A stretch of 64,000 nt of DNA from Amoebidium appalachense (taxonomy: Eukaryota; Ichthyosporea), in assembly GCA_963693365.1 (NCBI GenBank), contig CAVNZM010000006.1, forward strand, positions 6,138,001 through 6,202,000, given 5' to 3'. Below are positions 48,860 to 62,742 of this stretch, in pieces (the first letter of the stretch is position 1; each line of letters opens with the position of its first letter). A program made the translations under genes and the position numbers. A model generated the notes under the pieces. The model saw nothing but the letters and a program-made list of their open reading frames with translations, did no database searches and was not told the origin of the DNA.

Positions 48860-48984
48860 TCAAGCAGTCCAAGGCAAATATCATGGATCGACTCCCGATG
48901 CGGCAACCCGTTGGTCAGCCCTTCACCCACTTCACCCGCGCCAGCTACAGGGACCCAAGCCACCGTTGCCACACTAGTAAATAG
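48504..48984 (+). CDS. Possible two-exon small protein (tentative)
   Basis: Two protein-like segments on the plus strand can be joined: 48504-48548 (MLRQGNTRTLASMNA) and 48868-48984 (SKANIMDRLPMRQPVGQPF and onward to a TAG). They share phase 0 with donor GCA|GTGATG and acceptor CAAGCAG, giving 53 residues. The reading frame may extend upstream of 48504 to an acceptor at 48449. Neither segment matches a family I know, and the donor is weak. The intervening DNA has the (GT)n plus G-run composition of local introns. The downstream end faces the 3' end of the minus-strand gene at 49074. Confidence 0.25.
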
Positions 48985-49073
48985 GGTGTTTCTTTAATTT
49001 TTCATAGTGTTAAAGCAACACCCACATGGGCACCGCATCATCTAACCGACGAAGTCATGTTGAGAAAGCCGGT

Positions 49074-49440
49074 TTAGTGGCCACCGTGGGCGGCGCCGTG
49101 GGGGTTGAGGTACCCTGCAAGTAAACAAAAGCCGTAAGTATCTCTGAATGTAACAGATGGCTGTCAATATCTAATCGAAAAACATAGGTGGCTATAAATA
49201 TCTCTAGAATATATCATGTGACAGGGTGGCCATGAGTATCTCTCTGAATAATATGGGCGGCCGTAAATATCTTGAATGATACAATACCATTTGTTCTGGC
49301 CCACTGTAACCATAATTACACACACACACACACACACACACACCAAAAAAGAAGAAAAAAAAATGATGTCAAAAGCAAACGAGGAAGAAGACCAAACACG
49401 TGTGTGGCTTGGAGGGGGAAGAGAGGAAGAGAGGAAGAGA

Positions 49441-49486
<46 letters not shown>

Positions 49487-49806
49487 TGCAGCCTGCAGAT
49501 TAGGCACGTAACATGCCACATGCATCACTCGTGCTACAAACACGGCAAGGGTGAGGGAGAAAGCGGAAACACCGGAAGAACGTAGTGTGTGTGGGTGGGT
49601 GTGTGCGTGTATAAATGTAAGCAACAAAAAAGGAGACATTGAAGGGAAGAAGACGTGGCGAGAGGGTTTTTACAGTGCCACCACACAACGTACACGTTCA
49701 CTATGAGTTAAGTAATGCTGTGTATGCTAAAAAGGAGACAGGCACGAGCATAAGTAGAAACAATTCCGGGGAGAGGGGGGGGGGGGGGGGGAGAGGCCAA
49801 CAGAGC

Positions 49807-49874
<68 letters not shown>

Positions 49875-51430
49875 AAGAAGGCAGGGAGGGAGGGGGGGGG
49901 GGGGGGGGGGAGGGTGCACAGTTCAAACTACATACGATAGTGTAAAGTAGGCATGCAACAAAGAACGGACACACACACACACACAAACACACACAAAAAA
50001 AAAAAGTGTGTGTGTGTGTTTTAGTGTGTGTGTGCGTGTGTGTGTGTGTGTGGGGTGGGGGGGGGGGGGGGGGGGGGGAGATGCAGTCACAACACACAAC
50101 ACAACAAACACACGAGCTGAAAAGTCAGGGGAGAAAACTTACTCGAGTTGGCCTTGGCCTCCTCTGCAGTGCGGAAACGTCCAGAAAGGAGCGGGGGAGA
50201 AGGGGGTAAAGTTAGCTTTCACCTCGATGAAATATGTATCTATTGCCTACTGAAGCACTACAGTAAACGGGTATTATTACCCAATGAATAAAAAGCACTA
50301 AAACAGCCATAGCTAATATGGCATAATCTCTAAACCATATTATTCAAATGAAACTCTCCTTTTGCCTTCTAACCTCAACTCTCAACTCGTGTTCCCATGT
50401 CGAAAACCTTCCTAGCTTTCTACACACACGCATACAAAATCGCTGCTGCACACGAGTGCAACAAATTTGCTCACCCACCACGAAACCAAATCAACACATC
50501 CCTGTCTCCGGATAGCCGTATCCCTCAAATGTTTTCATCTCCAAGTCTCCATACCTCCGCACAAAAAGCACCCTATCTCTTGCAGGCAGAAACACGAACC
50601 ACGTGCCCACAAAGAGAATCCTTCCTTCGGGCAAAAAAAAAGGGAAAGAGGTTTATTGAGCTAACTGAAATAGAAGGGCATAAACTTGTGTATGTGTGCA
50701 TGTGTGTGGGTATCAGCCATGCATACTTCAATAAGAGTAGAGCCACTAATCAAGGGATCTTGTGTCTAGCCAGACCAAGTATGTCGGTGTACCCTGTTTG
50801 TTTGCATACACACATTCTAGCAAATTTCCATGTGCCATGACCCTCCGGGTCGTGAGAATCCTATTCCACCCTTCGAACATCTATTAGAGAGAGGGAATGC
50901 GCATGCCAAAATGTGTTCGTCGATGCCACAGGTGGGTATGTGTGCATGTGTGTGTGTGTGTGTGTATGTGTGTCGTGTAAGTGAACTGCCAGACCAAGCA
51001 ACATGGAAAACTCACCGGAGACGGGGATGCGGTAGACGAGGGCACCAACAATGGCGAACCCTGTTAGTAATCCCAGTTAGCATGTGGCACTCACACATTG
51101 CAGATGTCCTCTGCCCCCCCCCTTTCCAAAAAGGTCTTTTTCTTTCCCAGACGATTCCATAAGTACCTCCTCCCCCCTCCCCCTTCCCCCCCGCCACCTC
51201 CACCAAAAACCCTGGCCATCCTCCCCTCTACAAAAAAAAACAAGAAAGACGAGAAAACACTTCCTTTTAAGAAACAGATTCACGATTAACCTCAGCCAAA
51301 GAAACATCAGATAAAATTAAGAAATTTTAGCTACTTGTGGGGGCTTTACAAATGAATATGGATGGGAAAACCTACCTGCGATGAACTCCTTGAGCTGCCA
51401 GACACCGGCGACAATGCGTGCGTTGGACAT
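49074..51430 (-). CDS. Small single-pass membrane protein in four tiny exons, possibly an ATP synthase j/6.8PL-like subunit
   Basis: Exons on the minus strand: 51430-51376, 51060-51016, 50163-50143 (only 21 nt) and 49114-49074. All junctions are phase 1 and use strong donors (GTAGGT, GTGAGT, GTAAGT). The product is 53 residues: MSNARIVAGVWQLKEFIAG, one hydrophobic helix (FAIVGALVYRIPV, about 20-32), a charged segment EEAKANSR, and a Gly/His tail YLNPHGAAHGGH. A short N-terminus, one helix ending in Y(K/R)I, a charged segment and a His-rich tail resemble the 6.8-kDa proteolipid/subunit j of mitochondrial ATP synthase, but similarity at this length is weak. It could be another small respiratory-complex subunit. 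The ATG context (ACC before ATG) is good. The minus strand before it reads (CA)nCAG|CTTAAACGACACC, so a 5' UTR intron probably ends at 51444, with a possible donor CAG|GTAAAAG at 52283/52282. Confidence 0.55.
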
Positions 51431-51443
51431 GGTGTCGTTTAAG

Positions 51444-51486
<43 letters not shown>

Positions 51487-52908
51487 CGCGTGTGCACGTT
51501 TCGCAAGGCAAAGTCTGTGTTTAAGAGAAGCGTCTTCTGCGAAGGTGTGGGTGGGAGGGAGGGGGAGGAGGGGGTGGGAGTGGAGAGACGGTAGGGAGGG
51601 GAGAAGGAGTGAGCTGTGAACCATGCCATCATCCGTACACAACCAGGGAAGCGAGGAGACCGGTAAGTCAATCTAGACAGGCGCAAACAAACAAGACAGT
51701 AAGGGTAGAAGCAATATTGCCAACGACCCTTTGACCCATGTTTGCACAAAACCTGGCAACCATGCAGCGCCTACTGCACCGCCAAAAGAAACAACCAGGA
51801 ACCTCAGGCAGGGTCCATCATGCCCGCCACAACGCTCTTCGCTTGCTGCTATTTGGCCCGTTTCATACAGAAAAGAGGAAGAGCGAGACTTCTTATGCAC
51901 TGGCCCAATTGTTCCCTATGGCTGTGGATCGGCTCGGCTCATCTTACATCCTCCCTCCTAGGTCGGTTTCAAATGTAGTCAAAAAACTAAATTGTGCAAT
52001 CCCTTAAAACGTGGATATGTGTAGACTCCGTTCTCCTTCAGTCTCGAAGTCCCCTTTCACTCGCTCGCGCAAGAAACACCACCTCGCTCTCGCAAGAACA
52101 CTACCCGAAGCACAGCACCAAAAAAAACAAACAGAAAACCTATAGAGCACTAAACAAACAGGACAAGCAGCCTATGTCCGAACCTGCCACTTCCTCGACC
52201 CTAAAAAACTGCTTACCAAAAGCTTGGAGCTAGGGTGAACAAGGAGGTGTTGAAAGGATCTTCCTGTTGCCTTCACTTTTACCTGCAAAACAGAGGTCTG
52301 CGGAGCGCGCGCTGCCCGGGCCCGCGGCGTGGCGGTCCTGTCTGATGGCGGACACACGAGGCTTGTATTGGAGATGAACCATTGGATCAAAAAGAATTAC
52401 TAAAAACTAATGCTTTATAGTGTAGGTGGTAAAAGGTTTATGTATGAGGATTACATACAAAAAATCTGACCACCAAAGACAAAAATATAAATAATTACAT
52501 TTGAAGGTTATGTCGTTCTGTTGTGGATTCTGACAGCTCTGCAACGCATGGGGCGTTTCTCTATGTACTCTTTGACATGCCGACTTTTTAAAATCAGCGA
52601 GCTACCTGTCGCGATTGAGATTCTACCCTTCTATTGGATTAATATCACTTGCTGCCCATGACCGATTTTTTCCGTGCCACAGTCACAGCCTGCTGGCAGC
52701 CACGGAGTACACGTGCACATGCACACACGAACACCGTTCTAAGGCTGCTAGCTGAACCCAAAGTCTCCGGCTCTTTAGCCTGCCTGTTCTTGGCAAGAAT
52801 AGAGCAATAGTTTTCCTCACGGTTATTTTACAGGCAAAAAGAGTTATCGTTTCAAAGTAAAGTTAGCTTAGCTACTTGGTGGTTAGATCCACAGAAAAGA
52901 GGGCAAAG
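51431..52908. other. Divergent intergenic region
   Basis: This lies between the small membrane protein (-) and TSR1 (+). It holds the (CA)n-type acceptor (minus strand, 51444) and a candidate 5' non-coding exon of the minus gene ending at 52283 with a GC-rich segment upstream. A plus-strand ATG frame at 51738-52007 (89 codons) resembles nothing known to me. No clear TATA box precedes TSR1. Confidence 0.4.
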
Positions 52909-53788
52909 ATGGGGCCACAAGATCACCATCACCGTTCGTCCTGGCTTAAGCAGAAGAACAAGGAGCATAAGCATGGAAAGTACAAGAGCAAGGGAGAAAT
53001 GGACGAGATGATGAAAGGTGCGTGCGGTTCAGTCACAGCATGGCTGATGGGGGCGGAATGGAGGGAGTTGGGGCTGAGAGGGAACGGTTTGCTGTTTCCG
53101 TACACATGCTTGTGCCTCACTTGTCTGCGAAATGGCACACGTGCGTTGCTCTTCGTTTGCCGATAAACACAAACACATATATGCAAGCACATACATGCAT
53201 CCGCGCACATGCACAACCACACACATACAAACCCATATTTACAATCTCCCCCCCCCTCCCCCCCTCCCTCCCCCCCCCCCAACCCTCTCTCCCCCAGACC
53301 CTTCCTGTAGCGCAACCATACACACACACAGAAACACATTGTACACACCGGCTCATACATGCGCACTTCATACACAGCGCTCTCTCAACAATACTTTGCA
53401 TTTTGGTTACTCATACAATATAAAGGCACCAAAGATCCAGACACGCTGCAGTTGGTGTGTGCCTGCCAGACATGCTCGACGCACAAGCGGCCATGCCTGC
53501 ACACACAAACACTTACGCCCGCGCACACACACACTGACACATATGAGCACCCCACGCATCTGGGTGCTCACGCGCGCTTTGAACGCTTTTATCAGGAGCC
53601 ATATATACGCATGTTCACCCACGCCACACAGACACACACGTGCGCACCAGCTCACAAGCCAAGCTCACGCACTTTTTCAGCCATACGGGCACACCCCGCT
53701 ACCTTCTTTGACCTTCGCTGTTTTGTCCGATGGTCTCCTTTACACCACTTATATCAACTAAACAAGAGAAAAGAGGGGAACAGAGCCA

Positions 53789-53858
<70 letters not shown>

Positions 53859-54424
53859 CTTCCTTTCCCCAAAACAGGCTAGATACACCTTACCTTTCAA
53901 CTGCCATGTCCTTTTATGCCAACTCAGCTCGCTACACAAATCTCCGTGATAGGACTCCTTGAGAGGACCGCCTAGCACTGCCTGCTAAACGAAATTTGCT
54001 CTAAACAGTACATAAAACCCCATTAACACCCTTATTTCCCGTGGTGCAGGTAAGGTGACAAAAGGTGCGCTTGGGCACAAAAACAGGCACGAGACGAACA
54101 AGATGCAGCGAAAGAATCGCGCCAAGCAGCTGAGGGAGATGAAGAGGGCCGAGCTGGTGGCTCAGCACCGTCGCATTGGTGGGAGCAGCGGGGCACCACA
54201 GGTCGTGGTACGTGCAAAAAAAAAAAAAACCCCCCTCGCTTTTCTAGTTCTTTTTTTTTTTGTTTGTTTGTTTTTTTGTGTGTGGAGTTTAACGGGGGGA
54301 GAGGGAGGGGCGGGATGGAGGTGGGGGAAGGGGGGGCGGGGGGAGAGGGGCAAGGAGAGAGGTGTGGTGGAGAGGGGAGAGGGGAGAGGGGGGGAAGTGG
54401 GTTACTGTGGAGTGGGGAGTTCCC

Positions 54425-54463
<39 letters not shown>

Positions 54464-54564
54464 CTGGTGATGGTATTGGTGGTGTGTGTGTTGTTGGAGA
54501 AGGCGGAAGGGGGGAGAGGGGGAAGGGAAGGGGGGAAAGGGATTTGGGGACGATGGGCGGGGCT

Positions 54565-54603
<39 letters not shown>

Positions 54604-54801
54604 ATCTTTTTTTTGCTGGTGAAGGGGTGACCAGGGGGAGAAAAGCTGGGAAGGGGGAGGATGGGTGGGGGGGGGGGGGGGGGGGGAGGGGGAGGGGAAG
54701 GAGGGGAGGATAACATGTGAGGGCGAAGAGGGCTAAAAGATTCATTAAAATTGGCTGCAGCTGTTGTGGTCGTATGTGTGTAGGGGTCTGTGTGTGCGTG
54801 T

Positions 54802-54848
<47 letters not shown>

Positions 54849-55436
54849 GACGGGGAGGCTTCAGGCTTGAGGTGGTTGTGCATGCGAATGGTCTTGGAGA
54901 CAGGATTTGAGCAGACGGGCAAGACATGCATATGCATGCAGGTGAATTCGTCGGAGATACGCCATACTGTGCGCTCATTAGGTTTTCTGATCTTTCAACT
55001 CGCCCCTTCCCCCCTCCCCCTCCCCCCTTCCCCCCCGGCACACACACACGACCACCACCCACCCCCATCCCTATCTCTTCTCCCCCCTCCCCCCCCCCCT
55101 TTTTTTCCTCTCTCCCTCCCCACCAATGCCCCCGTTGATGCTGCTGTCTGAGTTGGAGTGTCGTATATACGCGGGCTAAGGGGTCGAAACTCAGACGCAA
55201 TTGATGACTTGGGTCCTCCCTGAGGATGGGCTCTGCTTATGACGCATACTGTGCACATGGCTGATGTTGCATACTTGAATGTTTGCCTTTGCATGTGTCC
55301 TGCACCATGCTTCTCGTCGTGTATGCGTACTTTGTACCGTGTTCCGCATTCAAACCCCCCCCCCCCCCCCCCCCCCGTCCCCCCGGCCCCTCATCTCTCT
55401 CTCTTTCTTTCTCTCCCTCTCTCTCTCTCTCTCCCT

Positions 55437-55510
<74 letters not shown>

Positions 55511-56153
55511 CCCCTCCCGGGCCTCACCATCCCCGTTTCTTCGTTTTTTGATCCAAAACAGGGAATCGTGCCCTTGTGTTCGGATTCGAACGTTCGCAGC
55601 GTACGGCAGGTTCTGCAGCGGGCATGCATGGAAGGAGCAGACCCGGAAATTTCGACGCAGATCGAATCTCAGATCAATCAGGATGGCCCGATTACGTGTG
55701 TTGCCCAGAGGCTAAAGACCAGAATGACGATTTTGGAGGCGCCTAGGGACGTGCTCGGTGTGCTGGATGTGGTTAAGGTGGGTTTATGGGGTATGGGTGT
55801 GTACTTATACTGGTATGAATGTCATATTGGCATGCATGGCTTCCTGCCTGTATTCAGAATGCGCGGGGAGAAGGAGGGCAGACTGAGGAGGGGGGGGGGG
55901 GGGGGGTAAATACGGAATGGAGGATGAGGTTGTGTTTGAGCCGATATATGGCCAGTGTGGGTGCTCAGCATTTTGATTGGGCGATTATCAGCAAAGGGAC
56001 ACAAGTGTTGAACAGCTGATGCCTGCAGGCTGGCGCATACAGACATACACGACAGGCACACGTTTAAATGCATGCAGGAACGTGCACGGGGGCGCGGACA
56101 CACACACTCACACGCACAAAGAGAGATAGAGATAGAGAGAGCGAAAAGGAGAG

Positions 56154-56188
<35 letters not shown>

Positions 56189-56298
56189 TTCTTGCACACC
56201 TATGGATGTGGTTGTGCGTGTTTTCACACGAACTCATGCTCATACATGCTCGCACCAAAGCATACATGCACATGCACACGCTTGTCCAACAAACCCCG

Positions 56299-56332
<34 letters not shown>

Positions 56333-56596
56333 GGCGCCCTCCCTTCCCCCTGCAACTTCAACGGGATAAGAAAAACATGTTTCCTTTCTTCTTACCCAAC
56401 AACTTGTCAATGTAAACATATATTCATTTTATTTCTTTTATCTATTTATCGATTTTCCTTTCTCAGGCTGCCGATGTAGTGGTGTTTGTTGTATCGTGCG
56501 AGGAGTCACCGGACGAATTTGGGGACTTGGCTCTGTCCTGCTGCAAGGCCCTCGGCTTGCCTGCCATAGCTTTCGTTGCACAGGTGTGCACTTTAC

Positions 56597-56633
<37 letters not shown>

Positions 56634-57026
56634 TTCCCCCCCCCCTCCCTCCCCTTCTCCATAGGTTAGGGAGTCGGGGAGCTTTGTAGAAGCCCGGCTT
56701 ATGCTCTACTTCTTTGCTTGTTTTCTTTGGTTTTTGCTGCTTGCAGTTTTTGTAGACTCTGTTTTCTTAGATTGCTGCTCCTTGAACAACCTTGCTCGTC
56801 TTTGGCCAAGACGGGTGGACTCGCCTATTGCTGTTGAAACAAAGTATGGGTTGGGAACCACGCGCGAGAGGTCCCCTTGTGGAGGCATAGGAACCCCCCT
56901 GATGATGGGCTCTGTTCATGCCTGCACGCTTAATTGTTTTGATTTTGGATTTCCCACGTTTGTGACTTTTTGTTGATGCCCTTTGTTGTCTCCTCCATAT
57001 TTCGAACCCTCTAATGCATACATCAA

Positions 57027-57057
<31 letters not shown>

Positions 57058-57106
57058 AAAAAAAAAAAACCTCAATCCTCCCCCCCCCCCCCCCTCTCCT
57101 CACATC

Positions 57107-57138
<32 letters not shown>

Positions 57139-57391
57139 TTTTGTTTTGGCTCCCCACTTTATGGAGGTCGAATACTCCTGACAAGATGTGTGGATCGTTA
57201 ATCGAGGAAGGAGAGGGGCGGGGGGGGGGGGTTGTATCGTAGTTTGGGTGGAAGAAGGGTGAGGAGAGTTGTGAAGATGGAGGGAACGTGTCCACACGTG
57301 CGTGCGTGTGCTTTGCTCGTGCATTTGTGTGCGCACGCATGTGCATGTGTGTGTGGTGCGTGCGCACATGCTTATATGTACACACACACAC

Positions 57392-57448
<57 letters not shown>

Positions 57449-58088
57449 ATTCACATATCTGACCTGCACACACCAAAAATAGGGCCTGGAGTCTATTCCG
57501 GGCAAGCGCAAGGCAGAAGTGAAAAAGGCTCTGTTGAAGTACGTCACGTTCAACTTCCCAGAAGAGGAAAAGGTCTTTGGTGTTGACACCGAAAACGTGA
57601 GTGTTTCTTTAATTAGTTTGTTGGGTGGGTGATGTTTTTTTTTAACTGAATGGGTGATGTCCTTTAAAACATATGCGCGCACACGCACCCCCTCCCCCCT
57701 CCCCCCCCCCCCCCCCCATCCGCCTTCATATAGGCATCAGCCACACATCCACACACAATGCACGCGGGAGCGCACACATACATATACACACGTACACGTA
57801 CACACACACGCACACGTACACACACCGACAAACACACACACACACACACACACACAGACACACTCATACACACACACACACACACACATCTCTTGCCCCC
57901 GTTTCAGACACACTCACAGTCTCAATCTCTCTCTCTCTCCCTCTTTCTTGGCTCCACCCCCTTTCCTTGCCCCTCCCTCCTGCGAATTAGAGATGAACAG
58001 GCAGGTACGAATATGGGCGTGCATGCATGGAGACACACATGATGCATAGACGAACGTACACATCAACACCACACACACACACACACAT

Positions 58089-58125
<37 letters not shown>

Positions 58126-58340
58126 CATTAACACTAACACTAACTCTAACAATAGTTTAACACACTCAGCTGCACGCGCGCGCGCACACACACACACACA
58201 CTCACACAGCAAAGGGGCCACACATTTACACACAGAGAGAGAAGGGGGGGGGAAGGGAGGGAGGGGGGGGGAGGGAGGGGGGGGAGAGAGAGAGAGAGAG
58301 AGTGTGTGTGTGTGTGTGTGTGTTACCCAGACAAACACAA

Positions 58341-58376
<36 letters not shown>

Positions 58377-58465
58377 CTCCGCCGTCTCTTACATTGGCCT
58401 TCCCAAGAACGCCTCCATGTTAAGGCCTCTGGTGCTTCGTGTTGTGTGCCCCATTTAGACTTCCT

Positions 58466-58505
<40 letters not shown>

Positions 58506-59130
58506 TTCACCCTCCGCTTTACTTCCATGCAACCGGGCATGGTTGCTCTGTGTCGTGCATCTGTAAGCACTCATCTGTAAGCACATACGCATTTTTCGCT
58601 GCACTGCATTAGTTTGCACACACATCTTCACCGTTTTGCTCACCTTGCTTGCATAAGCAACCCTGCTCGTCTTTGATCAAGACGGGTTGACCCTCCCAAG
58701 TTCAGTTGATGCTGCTGTCTGAGTTGGAGAGTCGTATATACGCGGGCTAAGGGGTCGAAACTCAGACGCAATTGATGACTTGGGCCCTCCCTGAGGATGG
58801 GCTCTGCTTATGACGCATACTGTGCGTATGGCTGATGTTGCATACTTGAATGTTTGCCTTTGCATGTGTCCGTCGTGTATGCATACCTCGTACCGTGTTC
58901 AGCATTCAAACCCCACTTCTCCCTCCCTCGCCATACCTCCCTCCCTCCCCCCTTCCATACTTGAATGTTTGCTTTGACATGTGTCCTGCACCGTGTTTCT
59001 TATGGTTTAGTCGTACTTTGTGCTGTGTTCCGCATTCTAACTCCCCTCCCCCCCATCCCCACCCCCATCCTCACCCCACCCTCCCCCAGCCCCCCACCCT
59101 CACAATTCAGGGACACACGCACGCGCCCGT

Positions 59131-59219
<89 letters not shown>

Positions 59220-59348
59220 AACACACACACACACAGGAGGGTATAGTCCTGTTGAGACATCTGAGCACCAAACGGAGGGAGCATGCGAGCTGGAGGGAGA
59301 TTCACCCCTTCCTGCTGGCAGACACAGTCAACTACGTCCCTGCAGACC

Positions 59349-59413
<65 letters not shown>

Positions 59414-60273
59414 TGCAGTGATGGTGGGACAGGGGAGGTGAGGGGGGCTGCAATGGTGTGTGCATTCGAGCATTGAAGCTAGGGAATTTGGGGGGGGGGG
59501 GGGGGGGAGGGGGGATGATGACTTCGTTTCGAGGGTGTCTACGCAATGCTGAGAAGGGCCTGCCTGATGCACCTATGATGTGCGATCTGAAAATTTTGAT
59601 TGTTTTTAGGAAAAGGGCACGCTGGAGGTGACGGGCTACCTTCGGGGGGCCAATATGAACCCCAACTGGCTGGTGCACGTGCCAAACTGCGGCGATTTCC
59701 AAATCGAGAAGGTGGGTAGGTGTGGGTGGATGTGTTGGGATCGAAAGGGCGGAGGGGGGGGGGGGGGGGGGTAGGGAAGGATCCAGGAAGCAACAACCTA
59801 CAACTTATGCTGTTTCTTTTAAGATTGTGCCCTGCCCAACTCATTTTGTATGAGTTATTAAGTGTGATGGCTGAGATGTGTATTTTTTATTTTGACTAGC
59901 TGAAATGTGTATTTTTGGCAAGTCAAGGCTAGCCGAAGTGTATTTTGAACAAGTTAAGCCTAATTGAAATGTGCATCTTTAACAAGTCAAGACTAAGGAG
60001 TTTCCATTTTTAGTCCCATTTAGCAGCCACGTGTGAGAGATTGATGTTTGTACGCCTACACATGTTATACTCTTGGTTAATTGATGTTTTTTTATTTTTT
60101 ATTTTTTCTCATTCCAGATTATGGCGGAAACCGACCCCAACCCGCTGACAAAGCGGAAGCAGAAATCAGATGATGTAGGTCCCCCTTCCCCCTTTTCCCG
60201 CCCTGGGCACCCCGGCTCGGATTCTATCTCGCGCTTTCTCTCTCTCCCCCCCCCCCCCCCCCCCCCCCCCCCT

Positions 60274-60331
<58 letters not shown>

Positions 60332-60469
60332 CCCCTTCTCCCCCCCCCCCCCCCCCCCCGCCCTTCCTCTTTCTCTCTCCCCTCTACCCCCCTCCCTTTC
60401 CCTTTCCCAACCCCCCCCTTCGCCGTGGCCCGTTCCAATTGTCACTCTCGCACTCACCACACACACACA

Positions 60470-60536
<67 letters not shown>

Positions 60537-61023
60537 GCCCGCTCACTCACTCACTCACTTCCTCCCCCCCCCCCCTCCCCCCCTTTCTCCACTAATCCTC
60601 TTCACGCCCCTCCCCCTCTCCCCCCCCCCCCCCCCCCGGGGGGCTTTCTCTCGCTCTTGCCCCCCCCCCCCCCCCCCCCCCGTCCCTCTTTCTCCTGCCT
60701 TTCTCGCTTCTCTACTTTCTTTCCCTCCCCCCCCCCCCCCCCCCCCCCCTCCCCTCCCTCCCTCCTCCTCCCCGCCCGCTTGGCCTCAACTGGTGTGTTT
60801 AGATACACACCTATGGGAAATGGTGGGAGAAAAGTAGAAAACAAAAAGTGACGGGAAGTAGATACATAAGCCAAAGCCACTCACACCCTGTGCCTCCACA
60901 GAGCGACATGCAAGGCACAGAACCCCAAGTCATCGGCGCGCCCGACCCAGAGAAACAGGTTTGGACCCCCTCCTCCCCCTTCCCTCCTCCCCCCTCCCCC
61001 CCCCCCCCCCCCTTCCCCTTCCC

Positions 61024-61063
<40 letters not shown>

Positions 61064-61136
61064 GAAAGAAAAAGAAAATCGAAACTCGGGTACTGGGCGT
61101 AAGTGGGAATGACTTGCCCCTCACCCCCCTCCCCCC

Positions 61137-61173
<37 letters not shown>

Positions 61174-61673
61174 TCCTCCCCTCCCCCCACACACACCCAA
61201 GCAGCATGTTTTCTGCTATGATGCTACTATTTGCAATCTGCACTGTGCTGCCTGTCGTGAATGTGTACTTTGCAAATATAACCTCCCTCCCCATCCCCCC
61301 CCCCCCCCCCCCCCCCCCGCCTCCCCTCCCGCCCCTCCCTCCGCGATTTTCCGGTAAGTTAGTTTCCGTTTTCCTGTTGTGTGTCTGTTCTTCCCTTTAT
61401 ACACATATGTTATGATTCTTCCTCACCCTCTAATGCATCCCTTCATCCCCTCCCCTCCCCCCCCCCCCTCTACCCCCTCTCCCTCCGGGTGAAATGCCCA
61501 ATTTCCCAGTCCCTTCCCACCCTCTTTCTCATCCACACTCGTTTGGTGTCACCTTTTTGATCTTTGCTTTCCGTGTTTCCCATCATCTCCTGCGTATATA
61601 TACTCCCCTCCACCTCCCCCCCCCCCCCCCCCCCTCTCCCTCCTCCTCCTCCTCCCCCTCCCTTCCCCCCCCC

Positions 61674-61722
<49 letters not shown>

Positions 61723-62441
61723 GTAACTTGCACGCTCAGGAGTCTCTCCAATCAGAGCTCGAGCCCGACCCGATGGATGCCGAACAGGTCCACCCCACAG
61801 AGGAGGAAATGATGGCCGGAGAGGGTCAGTGAAATTTCACTCCCACCGTGTCCATAGAACCCCCTTGCCCCCCCCCCCCTCCCCCCCCCCCCCCCGCAAC
61901 CAAAACAGCCCCGTCTTTCTGGATGATTGCATGGGATACCGAATCCCCCCCCTTTCTCCCTCCGCTCTGCTGATGACGCATACTTTGCGCATTGCTGATG
62001 TCACATACTTGAATGTTTTCCTTTGCATGTGTCCTGCACCATGCTTCTCGTCGTGTATATGTACTTCGTACCGTGTTCCGCATTCAAACATCCCTCTCCC
62101 TCCCCCCCCAGCCCCTCCCCCCCCCCCCCCCCCCCCCCACACACACACAAAAAAAAAAAAAGAAAGAAAGAAAACGTGGTGATGGTGGTGGTGGTGGTGG
62201 GGGGGGGGGGGGGGGGGGGGGGGAGCAAAATCTACGTTGTGTTGTCCGTAGTGAAATGTGCCGTACTCTTTTACGCATGTCAAATCCCCTGGGGAAAGGT
62301 GGGGACGGGAGGGGGGTTTCATATTTTTTGACTCATTTGTTTTTGCGCAGAGCGCATGGCTGCCCTGCAAAGAAAGCCAAAGATCAAGCGAGTGCCAAAG
62401 GGGACATCCTCGTACCAGGCTGCGTGGATCGTGGAGGAGGT

Positions 62442-62478
<37 letters not shown>

Positions 62479-62568
62479 GGGGGGAGGGGAGATGGGGGGG
62501 AGGGGGTGTGTGTTTGGCCGTAGGGAGTACTGGTGAGGAAGGGTTGATGGCTGGGGTGGAGGGGGAAA

Positions 62569-62602
<34 letters not shown>

Positions 62603-62707
62603 TTTGACCGTCTATCCGTTTCTAATATCTTCATATGTGTGTGTGTCTCTGCCGAAAAATGAGAAGCTACAATACATTCAGAGGGAAATAACTGAGGGTA
62701 GGAAAAG

Positions 62708-62742
<35 letters not shown>

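Noticed and set aside
51738-52007. 89-codon ATG-started open frame, plus strand
   Set aside because: No family resemblance and no splice or promoter evidence; it overlaps the upstream region of a minus-strand gene. Could be chance.
52281-52379. Minus-strand ATG frame (MVHLQYKPRVSA...) ending at a strong donor
   Set aside because: If spliced to the acceptor at 51444 it meets a stop codon immediately, so it is more likely a 5' non-coding exon or upstream ORF than part of the main protein.
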